From DASXAQ01 sp036406615 (GTDB lineage: Bacteria; Actinomycetota; UBA4738), in the NCBI GenBank assembly GCA_036406615.1, contig DASXAQ010000008.1, positions 1 through 20,036 on the forward strand: a stretch of 20,036 nt of DNA, written 5' to 3'. A model generated the notes under the pieces. That model was not told the DNA's origin and ran no database searches. It worked only from the letters and a program-made list of their open reading frames with translations. The translations under genes and the position numbers were made by a program. Shown here in pieces: positions 6,490 to 14,266 of this stretch (position 1 is its first letter; every line of letters starts with the position of its first letter).

Positions 6490-7254
6490 ATGGACGAGAT
6501 GGGCGACTACACGGCGACCGAGATGATGATCGTGGCCTCGGCCAGGCTGCTGGCCGGCGAGCGCGTGTGCTTCGTCGGGGTCGGGCCGCCGAACATCGCG
6601 TGCAACCTGGCCAAGCGGACGGTCTCGCCCGAGCTCGAGCTGATCTACGAGGCGGGCGTGTTCGGGGCGGTGCCCGCCCGGCTCCCCCTGTCGATCGGCG
6701 ACCCCACGCTCGTCACCGGGAGCCTGCAGGTGACGAACATGTTCGAGCTGTTCTCGTACTTCCTCGCGGGCGGGCTCGTCGACGTGGCGTTCCTCGGCGC
6801 GTCGCAGATCGACCGGTTCGGCAACATCAACACGACGGTCATCGGTGACTACGCGAAGCCGAAGGTCCGCCTGCCGGGGTCCGGCGGCGCGTGCGAGATC
6901 GCGATCAACGCCAAGAAGGTGTTCGTCATCATGCCGCAGTCGAAGCGCTCGTTCGTCGAGAAGATCGACTTCGTCACCAGCCCCGGGCACCTCGGCGGCG
7001 ACCGGCCTGCCCACTGGCCCGGGTCGGGGCCGTCCGACGTGGTGACGGGCCTCGGCACCTACACGTTCGACCCGCAGACCGGCGAGATGACGCTGGCCAC
7101 GCTGCATCCCGGGGTCACGCTGGACGAGGTCGTGGCCAACACGGGCTGGGAGCCGAAGGTGGCCGACGGGCTGACCGAGACGCCGGCCCCCACCGGCGAG
7201 GAGCTCCGGCTGGTCCGCGAGGAGCTCGACCCCGAAGGCGCGTACACGCGGTAG
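6490..7254 (+). CDS. CoA-transferase subunit B (glutaconate CoA-transferase GctB-like)
   Basis: The product is 254 residues and begins 3 bp after subunit A. ATG 6490 is used here. ATG 6499 (MGDYTATEMM) aligns slightly better with the start of GctB, and neither has a good ribosome-binding site. The catalytic glutamate is present as Glu54 in LIYEAG, matching Glu54 of Acidaminococcus GctB. Other conserved pieces are GASQIDRFGNINTT (113-126), IGDY (127-130), the glycine-rich GSGGA, and FVEKIDFVTSPGH (155-167). The catalytic Glu argues for a true CoA-transferase forming a glutamyl-CoA thioester intermediate, and against the related IpdAB ring hydrolase, whose beta subunit lacks it. With subunit A it should form an (AB)2 complex in the cytosol. 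Confidence 0.9.
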   Translation: MDEMGDYTATEMMIVASARLLAGERVCFVGVGPPNIACNLAKRTVSPELELIYEAGVFGAVPARLPLSIGDPTLVTGSLQVTNMFELFSYFLAGGLVDVAFLGASQIDRFGNINTTVIGDYAKPKVRLPGSGGACEIAINAKKVFVIMPQSKRSFVEKIDFVTSPGHLGGDRPAHWPGSGPSDVVTGLGTYTFDPQTGEMTLATLHPGVTLDEVVANTGWEPKVADGLTETPAPTGEELRLVREELDPEGAYTR

Positions 7255-7286
7255 CGGCCGTCGATCCCATTGTGCCGCGCCCCTCG

Positions 7287-7292
7287 TATCGT
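7287..7292 (+). promoter_or_regulatory. Possible -10 element for the ABC transporter operon
   Basis: TATCGT is the only clear TAnnnT hexamer in the 57-bp gap between the CoA-transferase and the permease. It would place the transcript start about 13 nt before ATG 7312. No convincing -35 is seen 16-18 bp upstream. Confidence 0.3.
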
Positions 7293-7311
7293 TGGATGAC
7301 GTGGCGGTGAC

Positions 7312-10300
7312 ATGGGCTTCCTGAGGCTGGTCGGTCGTCGGCTGCTGGCGCAGCGGCTGCTGGCGCTGGCATTGGTCATCACGATGGCGTTCACCATCGG
7401 CGTGCTGGTCGCCGGCCCCATCTACGCCAGCGGCTCACAGGAGGCCATCCTGTCCGGCCAGCTGGCGCAGTCCGACGTCGCGCTGAAGAACGTCCGGTTC
7501 AGTGGCTACTCCGAGCAGGGCTTCAGCCAGAACGCCGCCGACCAGTCCGTACGCGACGCGATCAAGAGCCTGCCCGTTCGGGGCTTGCTTCGCCAGGCCC
7601 AGACGTACCAGCTGGACTTCGTTGGCCTCCGCAATACCGTGCAGACGTTCCTCGGCTACCGCGACCGCGCGTTCTCACACCTGGTGATGAAGGGCCGGGC
7701 GCCGTCGGCGCCGAACGAGATCGCGGTCCCCGTCGGCACGGACTTCCCGCTCGGCGGCATCGGCGCGCACGTCCAGGTACAGGCAGGCCCGAAGCATTCG
7801 GTCGACGCGGTGATCACGGGGGTCTTCCAGATCCCGACGGACGACCGGACGTTCTGGTTCGGGTCCGATTCGATCTTCCCGCAGTCGAACAACCCGACCA
7901 GCCCGCCCACGCTCCCGATCCTGACCACCGAGCAGGGGTTCGACGCCCTCACGCGCGGGCTCGACATCCAGACCGGACAGCTGTACGCGTGGGACGTCTA
8001 CCTGAACCTGACCGGGATGAACGTCGACCAGATCCGCGCCATCCCGGCCGAGGCCGACCACGCCGGTGCGCTCCTGGCTCGCGACTCGACGCTGTCCACC
8101 GTGTCGGACCAGACGGGGCTGGCCACGATCGTGCAGATCGTCGACCAGCTCACCGGCGACGCGCAGGTCCCCATCTTCCTGGTCGTGTTCCAGATCGGCG
8201 CCGTCGCCCTGGCAGTGCTCGCCGGCATCGCCTCGCTGTCGCTGTCGAACCAGTCGTTCGAGCTCGCCGTCCTGAAGAGCCGGGGGTTCACCCGCGGGCA
8301 GCTGCTGCTCGCGCAGACGGCCGAAGCCGTGCTGGCGGCCGCGATCGCGCTTCCGCTCGGACTGCTCCTCGGCACGCTGCTGGCGCGCGTCGGACGCGCG
8401 GCGCACGGGCCCTACATCTCCGGAAGCAACTTTCCCGTCTCGCTGGGTTTCGCGTCGGTGGTCACCGCCATCATCGGCGCGCTCGTGGCGGCGGTGCTCG
8501 TCGTGCTGGTGTCGATCCCCCACGTCTCCCGCACCGTGGTCGAGGAGCGCCGCGAGACGTCCCGCGCGAGCCGTCCCCTGCTGGTGCGCTTCCCGGTCGA
8601 GCTCGTCGTGCTGCCGCTCGGGCTGTTCGCCTTCTGGGAGGCCCGCGTGCGCGGCCTGGGTTCGAACGTCGTCACCGGCACGATCGACCCGCTGGTGCTG
8701 CTGGCGCCGACGCTGCTGCTGTTCGGCGTCTCCTTCGCGGCGCTTCGCCTGCTCGGATGGGGCCTGAAGGGGCTGGACGGGCAGATCGGGCGCGTGAAGA
8801 ACCTGCCCGCCTACCTGGCCGGGCGGCGCCTGGGCCGGGAGTCCGCCCTCAGCTTCGCGTCGGCGCTGCTGCTGCTGCTGGCCGCCGGCCTGTTGGTGAT
8901 CTCCAGCTCGTACCGGGCGACCATCCTCCAGAGCCACGACGACGTGGCACACCAGCAGGTGGGCGCCGACTGGTCGGCCGGGATCGACACGCAGACCCAG
9001 AGCCTGCAGGCGATGCGGCGCGTCCCCGCCGGAGCCACGGCGATCTATCGCGGCGAGACCGACCTGGTGGACGTGCCGACCGCGGTGTCGGCGACCACGA
9101 TCGGCGTCGACCCGGCCACGTACCCGACCGGCGGGTGGTGGCGCGGCGACTACGCGGCGCAGCCGCTGACGACGCTGCTGAGCGGCCTGCGGACGCCGCC
9201 GCCCGGCGTCGCGTTGCCGGGCGGTCGGCTCACGATCTCCGTGGACGCGACCTCGAGCCTGGCGGGCTACCGCCTGGTCGCGATGGCGCTGCTGCCCAAC
9301 GGCCAGGTCGTGCACGCCATCGACGAACCGCTTCGGCCGGGCCGTGACGAGTACGCCAGCCGGCCGCTGGGGACCGCTCGGCTGCTGTCGCTGGTGATCG
9401 AGCGGCCGCAGCAGGTGCAGGCGCCCAAGCTCGTGACGGTGAACATCGTCTCCGCTTCGGACGGCAACGGCGCGCCCGTCGACCTGGCGAGATGGCGCTC
9501 GCTCTCCTGGCTCTCCAGCACCTCCACGTTGAGCAGCACCTCGGAGGGCCTGATCCTCGGCATCCGGCCGGGATCGGGCCAGGTCATCGGGGGCATCGTT
9601 CCGGGATCCCCGCCGATCCCGGCCCTCGTGTCGTCCGACGTCCCGCAGGCCGCGGGCCGCTCGTTCCAGGGGCAGATCGCCGGAACGACGCTGTCGTTCC
9701 ACGTGGTCGGCGTTCCCTCCGGCTTCCCGGGGACCGACCCGAACCAGCCGTTCGTGGTGATCCCCGAGTCGGCGCTGTACGCCACGCTCGAGCGCATCCC
9801 GGAGCCGTCCGACGGCATGAACGAGATCTGGGCGATGGGGACGGCGGATCCCGCCGCCGGCCTGCGCCGCGCCGGCTTTCCCGTCGGACAGATGGCGTCC
9901 GCGAAGGCGGAGGAGGGCATCCTGGCGCTCGACGCGCAGAGCCTGGCCGTCGGCATGCACTACACCGCCGCGGCCGGCGGCATGGCACTGGTCGTGATCG
10001 GGGTCGGCGCGGGCCTGTACTTCGGCCAGCGCCGGCGCCGGTTCGAGTTCGCGGCGCTCCGCGCCCTCGGCACGGAGCCGTCGCAGATGGTCGCCGCGCT
10101 CACGTTCGAGGAGATCGTCGTGATCGTGTTCTCGCTCGGCGCGGCCTGCCTCGCGGCGTGGTTCCTGCTGCGCCTGATGATGCCGTACCTGGGCCCGAGC
10201 ATCAGCAACGGGTTCCCGCGTCCGGTGCTGGTCACCGACTGGACCGCGATGGCGGTCTTCGGGATCGGGGTCGCGGCCGCCGCCGGAGCCGGCCTCGCGC

Positions 10301-10362
10301 TGGCGGCGCGGGGCCTGATGCGGGCGTCGGTCACGTCGGTGCTCCGTGGGGAGGCCGAATGA
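7312..10362 (+). CDS. FtsX-type ABC transporter permease, double-unit
   Basis: This is a 1016-residue inner-membrane protein of the FtsX/MacB/LolCE superfamily. An N-terminal TM helix (about 15-36) is followed by an extracytoplasmic domain (37-285). Three helices then form the first FtsX core (about 288-312, 335-358, 382-402). Two more hydrophobic segments (about 428-442 and 459-483) and a TM near 512-532 precede a second large external domain (about 535-880). A second FtsX core closes the protein (about 886-906 and two more helices). That makes roughly ten helices and two FtsX units in one chain. The cytoplasmic coupling sequence after the first core helix, ELAVLKSRGFTRGQ (317-330), has its counterpart EFAALRALGTEPSQ near the C-terminus. 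Such transporters usually act mechanically on periplasmic or envelope substrates rather than pumping solutes. The substrate is unknown. Two ATPase genes follow. Confidence 0.9.
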   Translation: MGFLRLVGRRLLAQRLLALALVITMAFTIGVLVAGPIYASGSQEAILSGQLAQSDVALKNVRFSGYSEQGFSQNAADQSVRDAIKSLPVRGLLRQAQTYQLDFVGLRNTVQTFLGYRDRAFSHLVMKGRAPSAPNEIAVPVGTDFPLGGIGAHVQVQAGPKHSVDAVITGVFQIPTDDRTFWFGSDSIFPQSNNPTSPPTLPILTTEQGFDALTRGLDIQTGQLYAWDVYLNLTGMNVDQIRAIPAEADHAGALLARDSTLSTVSDQTGLATIVQIVDQLTGDAQVPIFLVVFQIGAVALAVLAGIASLSLSNQSFELAVLKSRGFTRGQLLLAQTAEAVLAAAIALPLGLLLGTLLARVGRAAHGPYISGSNFPVSLGFASVVTAIIGALVAAVLVVLVSIPHVSRTVVEERRETSRASRPLLVRFPVELVVLPLGLFAFWEARVRGLGSNVVTGTIDPLVLLAPTLLLFGVSFAALRLLGWGLKGLDGQIGRVKNLPAYLAGRRLGRESALSFASALLLLLAAGLLVISSSYRATILQSHDDVAHQQVGADWSAGIDTQTQSLQAMRRVPAGATAIYRGETDLVDVPTAVSATTIGVDPATYPTGGWWRGDYAAQPLTTLLSGLRTPPPGVALPGGRLTISVDATSSLAGYRLVAMALLPNGQVVHAIDEPLRPGRDEYASRPLGTARLLSLVIERPQQVQAPKLVTVNIVSASDGNGAPVDLARWRSLSWLSSTSTLSSTSEGLILGIRPGSGQVIGGIVPGSPPIPALVSSDVPQAAGRSFQGQIAGTTLSFHVVGVPSGFPGTDPNQPFVVIPESALYATLERIPEPSDGMNEIWAMGTADPAAGLRRAGFPVGQMASAKAEEGILALDAQSLAVGMHYTAAAGGMALVVIGVGAGLYFGQRRRRFEFAALRALGTEPSQMVAALTFEEIVVIVFSLGAACLAAWFLLRLMMPYLGPSISNGFPRPVLVTDWTAMAVFGIGVAAAAGAGLALAARGLMRASVTSVLRGEAE

Positions 10363-10385
10363 GGGTCGGGCGGGTGGCTCCGTGA
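10359..10385 (+). other. 8-codon minicistron linking the permease stop to the ATPase start
   Basis: An ATG at 10359 overlaps the permease stop (ATGA). Its frame encodes MRVGRVAP and ends with TGA at 10383-10385. That TGA overlaps the GTG chosen for the next gene (GTGA, 10382-10385). The layout could pass terminating ribosomes from the permease to the first ATPase. It could equally be chance, and no function is established. Confidence 0.3.
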
Positions 10386-11236
10386 GGCCCGATGCCGCGT
10401 CGGTGCAGCGAGGCCAGACCCTGGTGGACCTGCGCCACGTGTACAAGATCTACCGCGTGGCGGACACGGGAGTCGCGGCGCTCGGCGGCGTGAACTTCGA
10501 CATCGTCCGCGGCGAGTTCGTGGCGATCGTCGGGCCGAGCGGCTCGGGCAAGTCCAGCATCCTGAACCTGATCGGCGGGCTGGACCGGGCGTCGGCCGGC
10601 GAGGTCGTCGTGGCCGGCGGAGACCTGGGGCGGCTGTCGGAGGACGAGCTCACGCTGTACCGGCGCGACCAGATCGGGTTCGTCTGGCAGGGCACGGCCC
10701 GGAACCTCGTCCCCTACCTCACGCTGGCCGACAACGTCGGGCTTCCCCTCATGGCCTCCGAGCTCGCGCCGGCCGCGCGGCGCGCGCGGATCGACCGGCT
10801 GCTGGAGCTCGTCGGCCTTCGCGATCGCGCGACCCACCTGCCCGCCATGCTGTCGGGAGGCGAACAGCAGCGCGGGGCGGTGGCGGTGGCGCTGGCGAAC
10901 CTGCCGGCGCTGCTGCTGGCCGACGAACCCACCGCCGAGCTCGACACCGCGGCGGCCGACCGCGTCCTGTCGGCGTTTCGCGCGGCGTCCGACGAGTTCG
11001 ACTCGACGGTGGTGATGGTCACGCACGACCTGCTGGCGGCCGCGCGCGCGGATCGAACGCTGCGCCTGCTCGACGGGCGGATCCGGCACTCCCCCCTGCC
11101 CGGCCGGGTCGACGACGAGGGCAGCCTGATGCTGCCCGACGAGGTCGTGGCCGCGCTCACCGGGACCGACCTCGAGGTGGAGATGGAGGACGGCGAGGTT
11201 CGGATCCGCCGCCGCCGGGAGCAGCGCTATGGGTAG
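10382..11236 (+). CDS. ABC transporter ATP-binding protein (MacB/LolD type) with AbrB-like C-terminal tail
   Basis: The product is 284 residues from the GTG at 10382. Other in-frame GTGs at 10346, 10403 and 10424 are possible, as the ribosome-binding site is weak. It has a complete nucleotide-binding domain: Walker A GPSGSGKSS (51-59), Q-loop Gln103, signature LSGGEQQR (157-164), Walker B LLLADEP with Glu182, and H-loop His215 in THD. LPAMLSGGEQQR and the short LolD/MacB-like build fit an energiser of the FtsX-type permease just upstream. After the nucleotide-binding domain, residues about 243-277 have the pattern of an AbrB/MazE swapped-hairpin (G-x-L-x-LP-x-E-x(3)-AL, then VEMEDGEVRIR). This is unusual for a LolD-like ATPase. 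The gene overlaps the next ATPase gene by 8 bp. Confidence 0.9.
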   Translation: MRPDAASVQRGQTLVDLRHVYKIYRVADTGVAALGGVNFDIVRGEFVAIVGPSGSGKSSILNLIGGLDRASAGEVVVAGGDLGRLSEDELTLYRRDQIGFVWQGTARNLVPYLTLADNVGLPLMASELAPAARRARIDRLLELVGLRDRATHLPAMLSGGEQQRGAVAVALANLPALLLADEPTAELDTAAADRVLSAFRAASDEFDSTVVMVTHDLLAAARADRTLRLLDGRIRHSPLPGRVDDEGSLMLPDEVVAALTGTDLEVEMEDGEVRIRRRREQRYG

Positions 11237-12179
11237 ACGGGGACGCCGGTGGCTGCGGCCGGATCCGAACGCCGAGTGGCGCCGGCCGGACGCCCCGTCG
11301 GATGGAGACCCTTCCGGCGCTGCCGAGTCAGCCCGCGCGCCGGTGGGAACCGCGCGCGGCCGTCCCGACGGAACCGACGAGGACGCGCCGTGGCGTCCCG
11401 GTGGCGAGGACGAGCCGTTCGTCCCGGCGCCGATCGCAGCCGAGCCCGCCCCCGAGCCGACGGTCGACGCCACGCCGGTCCTCACGGCCGAGCGTCTGGT
11501 GCGCACGTACCCGGGCGGCACCGGCGTGCTCGCGCTTCGCGGGGTGTCGCTGGCGGTGGCCCCCGGCGACTTCCTGGCGCTGATGGGCCCGTCGGGCTCC
11601 GGCAAGACCACACTGCTCGGCCTGCTGTCGGGCCTGGACGCGCCGGACGAGGGCCGCGTGCTGTGGCGGGGCCGCCCGATGACCGAGCTGTCGTCGGACG
11701 AATCGAAGACACTGCGCCGCAAGGAGATCGGTGTCGTCTTCCAGAGCTTCGGCCTGCTCCCGACGCTGTCGGCGGTCGAGAACGTCGAGCTGCCGCTGCG
11801 CGTCAACGGCAGCGATCCGGACGAGGCCACCGACCGGGCGGCCGCCCTGCTGAGCCGGCTGGCGCTCTCCGACCGGCTGCACAACCGGACGTTCGAGCTG
11901 TCGGCGGGCCAGCAGCAGCGCGTCGCGGTGGCCAGGGCCCTGGTGGCCGGGCCCGACGTGGTGCTCGCCGACGAGCCGATCGCGGAGGTGGACTCCGAGA
12001 ACGCCGACCTGATCCTGGACGCGCTCGCCGACGTGGCCCGCCGCGGCGGCGCCGTCGTGGTCGCGACCCACAACCCGGCCGCGCTGTCCTACGCGGCGTC
12101 GGTCATGCTCCTGCGCGACGGCAAGATCGAGGCGAGCGGGTCGCCCGACGAGATGTCCCATCGCCTGAGCACGGACTGA
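11229..12179 (+). CDS. ABC transporter ATP-binding protein with long disordered N-terminus
   Basis: The product is 316 residues. ATG 11229 lies inside the end of the previous gene and is supported by GGGAG (11217-11221) 7 nt upstream. Residues 1-83 are rich in Arg, Asp, Glu, Pro and Gly and look unstructured. The nucleotide-binding domain follows: Walker A GPSGSGKTT (120-128), Q-loop Gln172, Walker B VVLADE with Glu249, and H-loop His281. The signature reads LSAGQQQR (224-231), with Ala in place of the second-position Gly of LSGGQ, and the D-loop reads IAEVD rather than the usual SALD/GNLD type. These changes suggest one weakened composite ATP site when it pairs with the other ATPase on the double-unit permease. 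The hairpin at 12191-12207 follows its stop codon. Confidence 0.9.
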   Translation: MGRRGRRWLRPDPNAEWRRPDAPSDGDPSGAAESARAPVGTARGRPDGTDEDAPWRPGGEDEPFVPAPIAAEPAPEPTVDATPVLTAERLVRTYPGGTGVLALRGVSLAVAPGDFLALMGPSGSGKTTLLGLLSGLDAPDEGRVLWRGRPMTELSSDESKTLRRKEIGVVFQSFGLLPTLSAVENVELPLRVNGSDPDEATDRAAALLSRLALSDRLHNRTFELSAGQQQRVAVARALVAGPDVVLADEPIAEVDSENADLILDALADVARRGGAVVVATHNPAALSYAASVMLLRDGKIEASGSPDEMSHRLSTD

Positions 12180-12190
12180 GCATCGACCGA

Positions 12191-12207
12191 TCGCGGCGGG
12201 GCCGCGA
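12191..12207 (+). terminator. Short GC hairpin after the ABC operon
   Basis: TCGCGGC and GCCGCGA form a perfect 7-bp stem with a GGG loop, 11 nt after the second ATPase stop. There is no U-tract, so intrinsic termination is uncertain. It may slow polymerase or stabilise the mRNA 3' end. Confidence 0.35.
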
Positions 12208-12279
12208 CCGCCGAAGCGGCGCGTCCGGCGCGTCCGATCGCGTACCCTCACCGATCATCGTTCGGATCGGGGGCCACAC

Positions 12280-14262
12280 GTGGAACGAGACCTGCGCGAC
12301 ACGCCGCTGTACCGCGAGATCGAACAGCACTTCCTTCGCACGCACGAGCCCGCGTTCGGCTCGATCTCGTGGGCGACCGATGCGGCGCCATCACCGGACG
12401 GCGCGACCATCGCGTTCACCGGGAGCCGCCTCGAGCGCCTCGAGGGTACGCCGGCCGGCCGGATCTGCGCCGTCGACGTCGAGCGCGGCGGCGTCGAGCA
12501 ACTCACGTCGGGGCCCAACGACGATCGATCCGCGCGGTGGTCGCCGGACGGATCGCGGCTGGCGTTCCTGTCCGACCGCACCGAGAAGGGCCGGTTCCAG
12601 CTGTTCCTGCTGACGCGAGGGCGGCTCGGGGAAGCGCACGCTGCGCCGGTCGTCGAGGGGAGCGTCGAGTACCTCGAATGGTCGCCCGACGGCGGCCGGA
12701 TCCTGTTGTGCGTGGCGGGTCCGGGCGCGGACCTGCCCGGCGTTCAGGGCTCGGGCACGACGGAGGTCTCCGAGGGCGACCTGCCCTCGTGGGTTCCGTC
12801 GGTCAAGAGCAGCGCGGAGGACGGGGGCTGGCGGCGGGCCTGGATCTTCGACGTGGACGAGCGAACGGTTCGGGCCGCGTCGCGCGAAGGGCTGAACGTG
12901 TGGGAGGCCACGTGGTGCGGGACCGACCGGCTGGCGGCCATCGTCGGCGACGGGCCCGGCGAGGACACCTGGTACACGGCGCCCCTGGCGCTCATCGACG
13001 TCGAATCCGGGAAGGAGCAGATCCTGCTGCGCAGCGACGTCCAGCTCGGACTTCCCTCGGCGTCGCCGGACGGCGCGCGACTGTCGGTGGTGCAGGCGCT
13101 GTGCAGCGACCGCATGGTGATCGCCGGCGACCTGCTGCTCGTCGACCTCGAGTCCGGCGACCCGGCGGCCCTCGATACGCAGGGCGTCGACGTCACCCAC
13201 GTCGCGTGGCGCGATGCGACCCGGCTCGCGTTCTGCGGCGTCCGGGGGCAGGAGACCGTGTTCGGCGAGGTGGACGCGACCGGAGGCGCGTCGCGCATCG
13301 TCTGGGTCGACGAGGCGACGTGCGGCCATGTCTACCCGGAGGCGCGCCCGATCGGCGACGACGGGGTGGCGATCGTGCGACAGAGCTACGAGCGCTACCC
13401 GGAGATCGCCATCGTGACGCCGGAGGGAGCACGAACCATCGCGACGCTGTCGCACCCGGGCGCCGAATACGTGCGCGGCATCGGCGGGAGCATGGGGCTC
13501 GTCGAGTGGACGTCGAAGGACGGGCGCCCGATCTCCGGCCTGCTGGTGCGGCCGGCCGGCGACGCCATGCCGCATCCCCTGGTCGTGAGCGTCCACGGCG
13601 GTCCGATCTCTCTCGTGCAGAGCCGGTGGCCCTCGACCGGGCTGTCTCCGCTGCTCGCGTCCCGCGGCTACGCCGTGCTGTTCCCCAACCCGCGCGGCAG
13701 CACCGGCCGCGGGCAGGCGTTCGCGTCCGAGGTGTACGGCGACGGCGGCGGGGCCGACGCGCAGGACATCCTCACCGGCATCGACGCGTTGGTCGAGCGC
13801 GGGATCGCGGACCCGGCGCGCGTCGGCGTGATGGGCGGCAGCTACGGCGGGTTCATGACCGCGTGGCTGGTCACCCAGACCGACCGCTTCGCCGCGGCCG
13901 TGGCCATCTCGCCGGTGACCGACTGGTACAGCCAGCACTTCACCAGCAACATCGCGCACTGGGATCGCGCGTTCCTCGAGGACGCCGTCGATCGCGCCGG
14001 CGGCGAGTACTTCACGCGGAGTCCGGTCATGTTCGCCTCGCGGGCGCGCACGCCCACGCTGGTGACCGCCGGCGGCGTCGACGAGTGCACCCCGGCCGGT
14101 CAGGCCATCGAGTTCCATCGCGCCCTCCGCGAGGCCGGCGTCGAGACCGACCTGGCCGTGTACCCGGAGGAGGGACACGGCGTACGCAAGTTCCCGGCGC
14201 TCCTTGACTACACGACGCGGGTGGTCGCCTGGTTCGAACGCCACATGCCGGCCCGGCGCTGA
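12280..14262 (+). CDS. S9 family serine peptidase (acylaminoacyl-peptidase / dipeptidyl-peptidase type), complete
   Basis: The product is 660 residues from a GTG at 12280, with a G-rich stretch (GGGGG, near 12269) about 6 nt upstream. No signal peptide is seen, so it is probably cytosolic. Residues 1 to about 395 are a WD40/TolB-like beta-propeller with repeated SPDG motifs (for example WSPDGSRLAF, WSPDGGRI, SPDGARL) that gates access to the active site. The C-terminal alpha/beta-hydrolase carries HGGP, NPRGS, the nucleophile elbow GGSYGGF (Ser521), Asp601 in GGVDEC and His633 in EGHG. The triad is intact. Exact specificity (acylated N-termini, dipeptides or proline sites) is not predictable. 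It lies 100 bp after the ABC operon, with a possible -10 (TACCCT, 12243-12248). It is a relative of the truncated peptidase at the left edge. Confidence 0.94.
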   Translation: MERDLRDTPLYREIEQHFLRTHEPAFGSISWATDAAPSPDGATIAFTGSRLERLEGTPAGRICAVDVERGGVEQLTSGPNDDRSARWSPDGSRLAFLSDRTEKGRFQLFLLTRGRLGEAHAAPVVEGSVEYLEWSPDGGRILLCVAGPGADLPGVQGSGTTEVSEGDLPSWVPSVKSSAEDGGWRRAWIFDVDERTVRAASREGLNVWEATWCGTDRLAAIVGDGPGEDTWYTAPLALIDVESGKEQILLRSDVQLGLPSASPDGARLSVVQALCSDRMVIAGDLLLVDLESGDPAALDTQGVDVTHVAWRDATRLAFCGVRGQETVFGEVDATGGASRIVWVDEATCGHVYPEARPIGDDGVAIVRQSYERYPEIAIVTPEGARTIATLSHPGAEYVRGIGGSMGLVEWTSKDGRPISGLLVRPAGDAMPHPLVVSVHGGPISLVQSRWPSTGLSPLLASRGYAVLFPNPRGSTGRGQAFASEVYGDGGGADAQDILTGIDALVERGIADPARVGVMGGSYGGFMTAWLVTQTDRFAAAVAISPVTDWYSQHFTSNIAHWDRAFLEDAVDRAGGEYFTRSPVMFASRARTPTLVTAGGVDECTPAGQAIEFHRALREAGVETDLAVYPEEGHGVRKFPALLDYTTRVVAWFERHMPARR

Positions 14263-14266
14263 AGGA

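Noticed and set aside
5569..7254. IpdAB-type steroid ring hydrolase
   Set aside because: The beta subunit retains the CoA-transferase catalytic Glu54, and the alpha C-terminus is GctA-like.
7255..7311. Terminator after the CoA-transferase operon
   Set aside because: No stable stem with a U-tract is seen in this gap.
10331..12073. 580-codon minus-strand open frame opposite the two ABC ATPase genes
   Set aside because: Both ATPases have full motif sets on the plus strand. The antisense product is low-complexity (Ser/Arg/Ala) without motifs.
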